DNA of 64,000 nucleotides. Origin: Ferruginibacter albus. Lineage in GTDB: Bacteria; Bacteroidota; Bacteroidia; Chitinophagales; Chitinophagaceae. This document shows positions 48,701 to 57,000 of the stretch, piece after piece (the stretch's first letter is position 1; each line of letters begins with the position of its first letter). Made by a program: the position numbers and the translations under genes. A model generated the notes under the pieces. The model searched no databases, was not told the origin of the DNA, and was given only the letters and a program-made list of their open reading frames with translations. The DNA is taken from positions 2,568,001 through 2,632,000 of the forward strand of contig NZ_CP083388.1 of the NCBI RefSeq assembly GCF_020042285.1. Direction: 5' to 3'.

Positions 48701-49225
48701 GTTGTTCTACCGTTAAACTCTGTTACACTTACCGGTAGCGGCAATGATAGCGATGGAACTATTTCAAGTTATCAATGGACTAAAATATCAGGACCTGCAA
48801 ATGGAACGATCAACAATTCAACCTCAGCTGTTGCCACTGCTGTTAATTTAGTGGTAGGTGTTTATAAATTCATGCTAATGGTTACGGATAACAGCGGTGC
48901 TGTCGGCAGAGATACGATACAGCTCACGGTTAGTCCTGCGGCTGCACGTGCTTTGGTTACCAATGAATTTGATGCAGTGATCTACCCGAATCCTGTAAGA
49001 GATAATTTATCAACGATTGTAACAGTTCCGCCAACCACAGAAGCAGTAATGCTTACATTGGTTGATGCTAATGGAAAAATAATATTTAAAGAAAAGAAAG
49101 CAACTGCAGGAGAAACGCTTAACATACAAACAAACATGTCTGCTTTCGCTAATGGAGTTTATTTCTTAATAATACAGGCAGAGGATAAAAGTATAACTAA
49201 GAAGCTTATAAAAGTGTCGAACTAA
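42719..49225 (+). CDS. Giant secreted protein: glycoside-hydrolase-like domain, PKD-type repeat array, T9SS sorting domain
   Basis: 2168 residues from the ATG at 42719 (42728 is equally possible; earlier starts are non-ATG). The signal peptide ends LSYAQ. Residues ~25-500 resemble a clan GH-A TIM barrel: Glu170 in EIINEPD fits the acid/base and Glu333 in IVTETDVARQ the nucleophile; substrate unknown. A tandem array of about 15 PKD/K319L-like domains follows (units start PVAKAGTDQTIQLP and run to GATGKDTIQIIV). The first ten are nearly identical even in DNA. The last is interrupted by a ~170-residue beta-rich insert (48184-48690). The end (FDAVIYPNPVRDNL to KKLIKVSN) is a type A T9SS sorting domain. 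It is likely a surface-attached polysaccharide-acting protein. Confidence 0.9.
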   Translation: MPVMKNLLTLFLMLAVVPLSYAQKTANDFSSVVTYTGSYAYGNNLGFYGNQLSDQNLGQLAYNSGSRSLRPSIPDYFVTPSPTFRIPAFQYYQSLGMKDLTAFLGGADPSNRDTATYPGSDTRSWLWRGLYKPIWNADGSIDTANTFANYVYKAVNTYGPYVKFWEIINEPDFSGTANAWQDSSYSTSWWHVNPTANELNNLKAPMFYYIRLLRISWEVIKKLQPNEYVCTGGVGYPSFVDAILRNTDNPVDGSVTSDYPLKGGAYFDVLSYHAYPFYNLNYWSNACGCTLYRRYSDTLADVLIGYKKQIDYTLGKYGYNNSTYPSKRFIVTETDVARQVVGSDWGSNDAAINYVLKSNIMAQMNGIDQLYKYSLGEGADASSVFNKCGLYGDLTPATTTVDNAPKNPEFYAFKTMSNLLYGKKYDAAKTAQLNLPANVRGAAFKGDDGNYVYCLWAKTFTDLSEVAAAVYTFPFSFSGTRKEWDFSSTGAATAATQTVALTGFPSFFIANASTNKAPTVNAGTDQTIQLPTSTVTLSGSATDADGTIASYAWSKISGGAATITSPTATSTTVTGLVQGTYQFVLTATDNQSAITTDTVQVIVKAANVAPVAKAGTDQTIQLPTSTVTLTGSGTDADGTIASYAWTKLSGGTATITSASAATTTITSLVQGTYQFVLTVTDNQGATGKDTIQIIVNAAAVNKAPVANTGSDQTIQLPTSTVTLTGSGTDADGTIASYAWTKLSGGTAAITSASATTTTVTSLVQGTYQFVLTVTDNQGATGKDTIQVIVKSANVAPVAKAGTDQTIQLPTSTVTLTGSGTDADGTIASYAWSKLSGGTATITSASAATTTITSLVQGTYQFVLTVTDNQGATGKDTIQVIVKSANITPVAKAGTDQTIQLPTSTLTLTGSGTDADGTIASYAWSKLSGGTATITSASAATTTITSLVQGTYQFVLTVTDNQGATGKDTIQIIVKAANISPVAKAGTDQTIQLPTSTVTLTGSGTDADGTIASYAWSKLSGSTATITSSSAATTTVTGLVQGTYLFVLTVTDNNSATGKDTIQIIVNAAAVNKAPVANAGTDQTIQLPTATVALTGSGTDTDGTIASYAWTKLSGGTATITSASSATTTITSLVQGTYQFVLTVTDNNGATGKDTIQIIVKAANISPIAKAGTDQTIQLPTSTVTLTGSGTDADGTIASYAWSKLSGGTATITSSSAATTTITSLVQGTYQFVLTVTDNQGATGKDTIQIIVNAAAVNKAPVANAGTDQTIQLPVSTVTLTGSGMDADGSIASYAWTKLSGGTATITSASSATTTITSLVQGTYLFVLTVTDNQGATGKDTIQVIVKAANITPVAKAGTDQTIQLPVSTVTLSGSATDADGTIASYAWTKLSGGTAAITSVSAATTTITSLVQGTYLFVLTVTDNNGATGKDTVQVIVLAANIAPIANAGSDKIITLPITSVTITGTATDADGTIASYAWAKISGPSSPTIVSPAAATTSITNLTAGVYKFTLTVKDNQNAIDVDTVQITANTAPIVNAGADQLISLPLSTVTLSGSASDVDGSITAYKWTKASGPTGTISNSSAASTSVTNLSSGIYKFALTATDNSGASSTDTVQITVNAPPLINAGNDTGIVLPANSLSLQGIATDADGTIASYQWSEVSGASTVTIANATSATASVTNLIAGTYLFSLTVTDNKGAVSKDSIQVTVSAPAATKPNVAPVARVSEDINITLPTNSTAIAGTGTDVDGTIASYAWAKISGPSSGAITNSTLANTTITGLTVGVYKLSFTVTDNKGATGKDTLTITVISNIPNKAPVANAGGHNTLTWVLTTDKTATSSGLIKANTMVPGLNFANPGTHSSSDGYKCSIASDLKWPQIATAGYNIDLPLQTNTGVDFTINTISFTARTSGASGNNIVGLAYQKDSLGSWVPFGTPQTAASGTVTNITFNNLAQLLPAGHKYSIRMYVYAAVANMTYSRTVSIKNIIVSGSSALQVVLPLNSVTLTGSGNDSDGTISSYQWTKISGPANGTINNSTSAVATAVNLVVGVYKFMLMVTDNSGAVGRDTIQLTVSPAAARALVTNEFDAVIYPNPVRDNLSTIVTVPPTTEAVMLTLVDANGKIIFKEKKATAGETLNIQTNMSAFANGVYFLIIQAEDKSITKKLIKVSN
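44260..48160 (+). repeat. In-gene tandem array of PKD-type modules
   Basis: About 14 complete units of roughly 270-291 bp, then a final split unit. Units 1-10 (to about 47040) are nearly identical; units 11-14 are diverged. Two linker types alternate irregularly, one reading NAAAVNKAPVAN and one KAANxxPVAK, in the order A-B-A-A-A-B-A-B-A for units 2-10, a sign of unequal exchange. Confidence 0.88.
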
Positions 49226-49271
49226 TTTCCGGGTTTATTAAATTCCTAACGCAATTATTTCATAAGTAAAT

Positions 49272-49300
49272 AAAAGATCCTGCAAATTGCAGGATCTTTT
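49272..49300. terminator. Bidirectional terminator between convergent secreted-protein genes
   Basis: AAAAGATCCTGCAA and TTGCAGGATCTTTT are perfect arms around a single base, so the real loop opens the inner pairs. T-tracts run on both strands. Confidence 0.9.
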
Positions 49301-49322
49301 ATTTTATCTATACATATATTTT

Positions 49323-52300
49323 CTATCTTACCAATACAACCTGTCCTTTTTCATTTATGATCTCTCCATTTTTATTTATTCCCTGCGCCATCCATACATA
49401 ACTTCCCAATGGCTGCGATTGTCCTTGATAAGTTCCATCCCATCCTTTCGCAGCATCAGAGGTTTCAAAGATCAATTGCCCCCATTTATTATAGATACGC
49501 AGAAAATTCAATTGCTGCATATCTATTAAAGTAGGCCGCAACAGATCATTTAACCCATCGCCGTTTGGCGAAAAAGCGGTGGGCATTATTATACCTTTTA
49601 CTGTAAACGGTTTTACTAAAAGAGAATCGTGTGTGACGCATCCTCCGGCACTTGTAATAGTTATGACAAAATCTGTAGTCAGATCTGAATTAAAAACCGG
49701 AGCAATAACAGCCGGATCATTTAAACCTGTTACGGGCGACCATGAATAAGTATTCCCGAAAGTTCGGGACTCTAAATTAACCGGCGTGTTAATGTAAGTA
49801 TTTACAGTTGGATAGCGTATGTCCTTTACCGGTAGTGTTATGTTTACATCGATGATATTACTGGATGAGCTTGGACAATTATTCCCATCAGTTGTTGTAA
49901 CAGAATAAGAGCCCGACGCAGAAGCTGTAAAAGTTTGTGCTGTTGCACCTGCAATCGGAACAGATGCATCATACCATTGATTGCCTATTGATGAAGTGGA
50001 TGTGATCAACACCGAACCCGTACCACAAAAAGAAACCGGATCTGTTGTTGAAATAACAGGCGTTGCCGCTGTTTGCTTAAGAGTAACAATTACTTGTTGA
50101 GACGGAGTACTTGAGCAATTATTATTAGTTGCAATTACGGTATATGTTCCTGTTGCGGTTGCAGTAAATGCTTGAGCAGTTGCGCCATTAATAAGTATAC
50201 CATCTTTATACCATTGATCCCCATTTGCAACGTCAGAGGTCAATACAATGTTTTGACAAATTGCTACTGAACCTCCGGGAGTAACAACAGGTTGTGGCGG
50301 AACAGGATTAATTGTTGCAATAATAGCATTGCTCGGCTGGCTCAGGCAAGTGCCGGCTCCCGCAATAACCGTATATGTTCCGGATGCAGCAACCGTAAGC
50401 GTTGCTTGAGTTGCATTATTCATTATAGCCCCATCTTTATACCATTGATTGCCGGTAACTGCATCAGAAGATAAAACAAGAGCCGTTCCTTCACAAATAG
50501 AGGTAGGTCCGCTTGCACTTATGGTTGGGGTAACAGGCGTTGTAGTAACGGTTATATTTTGTAGCGCACTGTCTTTACAACCTTTATCGCTAACTACAAT
50601 TAATTTAACCGTGTAAGTAGTAGCTGTATTATAAGTATGGTTAACAGGACTTGTATTAAATATATTTTGTCCATCACCAGCATCCCATATTCTTGTCAAT
50701 GTTCCACTTATTATTTTTGAAGTATCTGTAAATACAAAACTATTATTGCTTAAACACTGTACAGCATTATTAACAGTAAACCCTGCTATTGGCTGTGGAA
50801 GAATTGTAACAGCAATGATTTTACTTGTGGCACTGCAACCACCGCTTGTGCTTTGAACATTGTAATTACCGGTTTGAGTTGCAGTATAATCTTTACTTAT
50901 TGCTCCTGCAATTACGCTGTTATTAAAAAACCATTGATAAGAATCAGCAACGCCCGCATGCATTACAACATTTCCCCCATCCTTACAAATAGCAGGCGTA
51001 CCGTCAACAGTTACAGTAGTATCTACTGATATTATTGACACTTTTACACTATCAGTACAGGTATTTCCATCCTTCGTAACAGAAAGCTTGTAATAAGTTA
51101 CGGGTATAGTGGGCGAAACATTTATAGAAGATGTTGTTGCGCCTGTTGACCATTTATAGCTGACTATCACCGGTGCGGTTTCTGCATAAATTTCGAATTT
51201 AAGTCCGCCGCAGTTATCGGTATAAGGGTTATCAATAAACCCTATAGTATGCGTTCCCTGCGTCAGCGTATATACGTAACTGTGAGAAGGGTTATACGTG
51301 TCTGCATCCGGGCGTTTGGTAGTACCTCCATCAAATGTCCATTTAGCATAAGGATTATTATTCTGCGGCGGCCGGTTAATATAGAAAGCAGCATCTGCAC
51401 TATTAAAATCATCGCAATGGTCTGCCATTATTCCTGATACCACCATTGTATATGTAAACCCGGGTGTTGTTACATTGATCTGGCGTGAAAATGCCTGCGT
51501 CACATCTAATGTAAATGAATCCACTAATGTTTTTGTTCCCGGATCGCCTGTGATAGTAGATGAAAGCGTGAGTGATTTTCCCGGGCATAAACTGGTATCA
51601 CTCTGCATTATTATTGATTGAAGATATGTGCTGTCTGATGCTTCACACCCGCTACTATTCGTTACCGTTACTTTATATTTTCCTTTTTGCGTGGGCGTTA
51701 TAGTTCTACCCGTAGCGCCTGTTGACCATTTGTAACTACTATAACCTGGGCCTGCGTCCAATACAGTATTACTGCATTTTAATGTAGTATCGGAAAAAGG
51801 ATTAATAGAAAATGACGAAACGGTAGAAGTATATAGAGCCTGCACTTCGCAAGGAGTTAATGCCCTGCTCCAGACCCCAATATCATCGAGGCTCCCGTTA
51901 AACGCATCATATTGAGGATGATTCATTCTTCCAAAACCTGCATTGCCTAATAATTGCAACGCCACCGGTGATGTAGTGGTATTCATAAGAGTACCATTCA
52001 AATAAAATTTTGCCGATGTTCCATCATTCGTATAAACAATATGATACCATGTATTAACTGATAGATTATTATAATTGTAACTGATCGGCGTAGTTGCATC
52101 CAAATAATGTCTCAACGTCATTGTACCCGAACCATTTGCCCATGTAATTAATATCTGGCCTGCACAAGTAGAGCAGCTTCCAAACTCCATCACTCTTGGT
52201 CCCAAACATCCGTCACCCACTTTCATCACCCAAAAAGAAAGAGACATGGCGTTGTTGGTATTTACCGGAGTTGTATTGATGGTAGCACCTATGTAAGTTC

Positions 52301-52529
52301 CGCAGGATGCTGAAGAAAAATAGTAAGCTTTATTAAGTGCACTATTTCTATCTGTGGTTAATGTTGCTCCATTAACAACCCCATTATTATTATTACCGCT
52401 TACATCGTTTGCATTTCCATCAAAAGGATAATAAGCAATGAGACCGGCTGCAGGTACATAGGCAGGCACTTGTGCGAAGATGGTTATGCACGCTACTTGT
52501 AATACTAAGATCAGTAAGCTTTTTTTCAT
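49323..52529 (-). CDS. Secreted LamG/PKD/Ig-like protein with T9SS type B sorting domain
   Basis: The 1068-residue protein has a signal peptide (ending ITIFAQ). A LamG/concanavalin-like domain covers about residues 25-235 (YYPFDGNANDVSGNNNNG, then FNGSLDDIGVWSRALT). Beta-sandwich modules follow, with repeats of the type CSNTVLDAGPGYSSYKWSTG, a PKD-type domain near residue 600, and four Ig-like units of the QWYKDG type (about 690-930). The C-terminus is a gliding-motility-associated type B sorting domain: IIMPTAFSPNGDGLNDLLRP to the final strand. It is a probable surface adhesin. Confidence 0.9.
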   Translation of the reverse strand: MKKSLLILVLQVACITIFAQVPAYVPAAGLIAYYPFDGNANDVSGNNNNGVVNGATLTTDRNSALNKAYYFSSASCGTYIGATINTTPVNTNNAMSLSFWVMKVGDGCLGPRVMEFGSCSTCAGQILITWANGSGTMTLRHYLDATTPISYNYNNLSVNTWYHIVYTNDGTSAKFYLNGTLMNTTTSPVALQLLGNAGFGRMNHPQYDAFNGSLDDIGVWSRALTPCEVQALYTSTVSSFSINPFSDTTLKCSNTVLDAGPGYSSYKWSTGATGRTITPTQKGKYKVTVTNSSGCEASDSTYLQSIIMQSDTSLCPGKSLTLSSTITGDPGTKTLVDSFTLDVTQAFSRQINVTTPGFTYTMVVSGIMADHCDDFNSADAAFYINRPPQNNNPYAKWTFDGGTTKRPDADTYNPSHSYVYTLTQGTHTIGFIDNPYTDNCGGLKFEIYAETAPVIVSYKWSTGATTSSINVSPTIPVTYYKLSVTKDGNTCTDSVKVSIISVDTTVTVDGTPAICKDGGNVVMHAGVADSYQWFFNNSVIAGAISKDYTATQTGNYNVQSTSGGCSATSKIIAVTILPQPIAGFTVNNAVQCLSNNSFVFTDTSKIISGTLTRIWDAGDGQNIFNTSPVNHTYNTATTYTVKLIVVSDKGCKDSALQNITVTTTPVTPTISASGPTSICEGTALVLSSDAVTGNQWYKDGAIMNNATQATLTVAASGTYTVIAGAGTCLSQPSNAIIATINPVPPQPVVTPGGSVAICQNIVLTSDVANGDQWYKDGILINGATAQAFTATATGTYTVIATNNNCSSTPSQQVIVTLKQTAATPVISTTDPVSFCGTGSVLITSTSSIGNQWYDASVPIAGATAQTFTASASGSYSVTTTDGNNCPSSSSNIIDVNITLPVKDIRYPTVNTYINTPVNLESRTFGNTYSWSPVTGLNDPAVIAPVFNSDLTTDFVITITSAGGCVTHDSLLVKPFTVKGIIMPTAFSPNGDGLNDLLRPTLIDMQQLNFLRIYNKWGQLIFETSDAAKGWDGTYQGQSQPLGSYVWMAQGINKNGEIINEKGQVVLVR

Positions 52530-52611
52530 AGTTATCTATAAATAACAACAAATGATCATCTGCATAAGATGACCATTTGTTATTATATCAGTATTGATAT
52601 TTTATCCAGGA

Positions 52612-53766
52612 CTAACGACCTTGATTGCCCAATTGATAAAGATCGCTTATCTGTTGTTTAGTAAGGGCTTTATTGAACAAACGAATATCATCAATTTGTC
52701 CTGTAATACTTTCTGCAGCCCATGAATAACCTCCGCTAGACCATGTTGGTGCAAAATTTCCGTATCCATCGCCGGCATTGTTACCTCTATCATTAAATGC
52801 TAATGTACCTATGTAAACTTTATTGGTAGGTGTAGGCGTAGGAGAACCTCCTGTTGGGATTACTCTAAATGTTTTTTGAGTGCTTGATAAACTTTTGTCA
52901 ACCGTTGTCAGTTGCGCAGAATCGATCATAACACCATTAGCAAAAATTTTCATTGTTTGATTAGAACCTGTTCCGTCATAGGTTTGCGTAATAAATGTCC
53001 ATTTATTAGTGCTGCCACCGAAATTAGCCCCACGAGTTTGATTATGCACATAAGGGCTTGTTCCATCTACCTGAACTTGTCTTACCTGCAAAGGCAATGT
53101 ATCACCCACAACCCCATTGTTTACAAGTTCAAATGCTACTTGTCCCCAGATATCCGGGAACCTGTTTCCTGTAACCTGGAATAAAGATCTTAAAACGCCG
53201 GCATTACCGGGTGCAAGATTCACCCACATGCTAATTGAATAGCTTTGAAGTGCTGTATCTAAATTGATATTCGGAATGGTAGGATATAATAAATAACCAT
53301 TGCTGAATGTAGCACAGTTGCCGATCTTTCCTGCACTGGCATAAGTTACTCCTGTTGTAGTAGAGGCATTTACAGAAGATACAGATTCTTTAGCGTCTGC
53401 ATCAAATGGCCAATTGGCGATCAAATTGGAAGAAGCAACTTGGCCTGAACTGGTGAAACCATCTATAGGAGGCAATCCACCGCCCCCGCCGGTTGAGCTT
53501 TTTCCTGTACAAATGTTAAACCAGCTTGAGCCGCGATATATTTCAATACAGGTAGAATCGGTATTAAAGATCATCATACCTGATGCAGGTGTAGCAATAC
53601 CATTACGTTGAGCCGTAGTTAAACGGGGCGGCATAAACGCTTTATCAGTTGCAGTTAGATCAAGAATACTGGAAGCGTTAGGGGATGCTGTTCCAATACC
53701 TACTTGTGAAAATCCCGAAATTGTAAATGCACAAAGAAAGAGAGCTGTAAGAGTTAAATTTTTCAT
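52612..53766 (-). CDS. Secreted LamG-domain protein with tail-fibre-like N-terminus
   Basis: The 384-residue protein has a signal peptide (ending ISGFSQ). Residues ~21-95 (VGIGTASPNASSILDL, PPRLTTAQRNGIATPASGMM, IEIYRGSSWFNICTG) match the short module found at the start of many Bacteroidota surface proteins. A LamG/concanavalin-like domain covers about 115-380 (LIANWPFDADAKESVS to ITGQIDDIRLFNKALTKQQI). It has no T9SS sorting domain. It is transcribed in the same direction as its large neighbours, perhaps one functional set. The binding target is unknown. Confidence 0.88.
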   Translation of the reverse strand: MKNLTLTALFLCAFTISGFSQVGIGTASPNASSILDLTATDKAFMPPRLTTAQRNGIATPASGMMIFNTDSTCIEIYRGSSWFNICTGKSSTGGGGGLPPIDGFTSSGQVASSNLIANWPFDADAKESVSSVNASTTTGVTYASAGKIGNCATFSNGYLLYPTIPNINLDTALQSYSISMWVNLAPGNAGVLRSLFQVTGNRFPDIWGQVAFELVNNGVVGDTLPLQVRQVQVDGTSPYVHNQTRGANFGGSTNKWTFITQTYDGTGSNQTMKIFANGVMIDSAQLTTVDKSLSSTQKTFRVIPTGGSPTPTPTNKVYIGTLAFNDRGNNAGDGYGNFAPTWSSGGYSWAAESITGQIDDIRLFNKALTKQQISDLYQLGNQGR

Positions 53767-53837
53767 TTGGCAATTTTTAGTTTGATTTGTTTATATGAAT
53801 GATAAGATATACAATTTAAGCTACTAATTTATTTTAA

Positions 53838-53860
53838 AAGTGTGCCTAAAAGGCACACTT
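53838..53860. terminator. Hairpin upstream of 53766
   Basis: AAGTGTGCC and GGCACACTT form a 9-bp stem with a 5-nt loop. On the plus strand it is followed by AATTTTT; on the minus strand it lies in front of the LamG gene. Confidence 0.5.
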
Positions 53861-53948
53861 AATTTTTGCAGGTTAAGGGGGAAGTAATCTACAGATTCTT
53901 AACCCGCTTTCTTTTATCAACTATTTAAATCGACGATTAAATTAAAAA

Positions 53949-53978
53949 AGCCTGCCCCTGATTTATTCAGGGCAGGCT
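53949..53978 (-). terminator. Terminator of the giant secreted-protein gene
   Basis: On the minus strand AGCCTGCCCTGA pairs with TCAGGGGCAGGCT (one bulge), followed by TTTTTT. It lies about 45 nt past the stop of the gene at 54025. Confidence 0.88.
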
Positions 53979-54024
53979 ATTGTTTTATTTTATCATCAGA
54001 TTCACTGTAAACTACAATTCTTAA

Positions 54025-57000
54025 TTAACGAATAACTTTTATACTGTTTTGATAGTTACCCGTTCCAAATACATCTAAATGATATACACCTTTTGCCACC
54101 TGGTAAATAGGAAGCGTTTCTGTTGGACTGGCGATAGAATGGCTGATCTCTTTCGATAAGATCGTTCTTCCCAAATTGTCCATTAAACGAAGTACATATT
54201 TGCCGGTAGGCATGTTATTAAACTTCAATTCAATAGTACTTCCTACAACAGGATTGGTAATGATAGTAACCGCAGGTGCCGATGCTTCAATAGTAGCTGT
54301 TACTATTTGACTGTACAACACCTCGCCATTAGTGCTAATGCTCTTTATACGATACTTGATTGTACCGGCTGCAGCATTATCATCCATAAGATTATACACC
54401 AATGTTCCGTTTACAGCATTTACGTCACCAACAGCAGTAAATGTTTTACCATCTGTTGATCTTTCTACTTCATACTTATTGATATTTAATTGATTGGCTA
54501 CATTCCATTGAACAGATACGTTGCTGTTACCCATCCATTGTGCTTTTACATTGGTAAAGGTTACAGGATTAACGCCTTGTGGACGGAACAAGATGGTGAA
54601 ACGAACTGAATCAAGATTAGCTCCGCTACCGTCAACCCCTGCACTGGTAAAGCTGTATATAGATGAAGAATCGGTCAATGATATCAACATTGAATCTTTT
54701 GTATAGTTGTCTTTCAACCAGGCTTCTAAATTAGTGCCTGGAATACTATCAAAGAAACGCAATTGATATTTCTGTTGTGTTTTTGTACGAAGCAACTTAA
54801 AGAACACTGTATCCATGCTACGCAATACCGGTCTTCTGTCAGAGAATAAAGAAGTACCGCCACGTATTACTGAGAAGGTCTCACCAATATTTGCCAGTTT
54901 AGGTGCATCTTCTCCTAATACAGCATCCATGCTGTAAGCATTATTAAAGTATGTTTGATTGTAATCGATACTGTTTACCGAATTATCATTATTTACATTA
55001 TACAATCTTGCGATCATCCATGGATTTAATGGTACTCCTGTTGGACGGAACACCAAATTATTATTATTATCTGTTGCGCCCACTTTAGCATCTTCATCAA
55101 TAGTTAATGAAGGTGAGTTAGTGCTTCCCAATACAAAGAATGCTTGTGAAGATTGGATATAACTATTTTGGTGACCTTGAGCATTTGTCTGGAAGCCTGC
55201 TCCTTGATTTTCATTTTCCAATAATACATAAGCACCCACATCACCAATAGAAGGATCCCATGTATATACATCAATATTACCTAATCCATAACCACTGAAA
55301 GACACTTTATTCAGATCGATCGGTGATGCATAAGGATTACCAACCAACGTATATTTCTGAGATGTAATTCCACCGGATGCGATCAACGGGAATACCTGTG
55401 GTCCTGTTTGCAATACGCCTTTTGCACTTAATGTAGTTACATTTACCGGAACACCTCCACCATTTGGATTTCTTACAGTTTCCGGATTTCTGTCACCGCG
55501 GATAAAGATAAAGTAACCGGTATTTTCTGCTGAACCACCATTGCTACCCTGAGAAATCGCCACATTAGTATTGGCTACATTTTCCAGTTTTTGAGTAGAA
55601 TAGTTGAACACTTTCATTGAATAATTTGAGTTAACACCTGGTTCCAATCCATTGGAGCCACCAGGTCCCGTAATAAGAGTTCCTTTTCCATGAGTAGATG
55701 CATCTCCATCTTCATACACCAACCCGTTTTCCTGCCATGACTGGTAAATAGTTTGTACATCCGTGTTTTTGAATGGAGCAGTTAACAAACGCCATGCACG
55801 TTTTGCTTGTGGATCAATGTAAATATTACCATTAGGATCAACATAAGGATCATTATCAGAACTTCTCAAGAAACGTTGAAGCGTTACTCTACCATTGATT
55901 GCGCCACTTGGACCAACAGGGGTAACCTGAGCTGTATTAAAATCATTAGACACTAAAGTAAGTCCATCACCTGTATTAAAGACAGCATTCGTGTCTACAC
56001 TCAATGTTCCCGGATGTGCATTGTCATACCCTGCATCTATATTCAAAAGAGAAGCAAGCGTAGCCGTAGCTCCGGTTTTTAATTGTAAGCTTAACAATAT
56101 TTCAGAACCTGAAGTAAATTTAAGATTACTTGCAGTACCACCTAACACAAGTGTTGCTGTAGTATTGCCGATAATGCTACCATCTCCGGTTAAATTACCA
56201 TTTATAGTAAGCGTATTATTAAAGGAAGGCGGGAAGAATGTTCCGATATCGATAGTAGCCCTGCTTCCTAATGTTACATTATTAAAGGTTCCACCAAAGC
56301 TTGGTAATACTGGATAATTATCTCCGTCATTATTAGGAATTACAATGTTTGCATTAGCCGTTGCATCTGGCGTGCCACAAGCACTCCAGTTAGAAGGATC
56401 ATTCCAATCACCCGATCCGCCTAAGCCTGTCCACTCAGCAGCATTAATAGAAAGTACCATTGAGCTGGTATCATTAGGACAAATTCCACTAAGCGCAACA
56501 GCAATTAAAGAGATCGTATCTTTTCCGATTGCAAAATCTCTTCCGGCGGGTGTATATGTAGCCGATAATGTATTATTATCTGCAAATGCTCCATCACCGG
56601 TTGTTGTCCATACGAATGCACTATAATCAGAGGCTGTAGCTGTAAATGGATAGTTACCTGAACTACAAATAGAAGCATCACCGCTGCCTATATTTGCTAC
56701 AGGATGTGGAGTTACTGTAATCGTAACACTTCCTGCAGCTGCTACATTATTCGCACAAGTTCCTGTATTACCTTCTGATCTTAAATAATAAGTAGTAGTT
56801 GAAGCCGGAGTTACCTGTAAGCTGGCATCGCTTGATGTAAGAGAAGTACCTATAGGAGTTGTAAATCCTGCATCAGTGTACCATTGCCAATAAGCTCCTG
56901 TACCTAAGCTTCCACCGGTTTGTGTTAATGTAGAGGTGGTTCCGCTACAAATTGATGCGCTAGTTACGTTTAAGCCGGTTGGAGCCACAGATGGATTCGC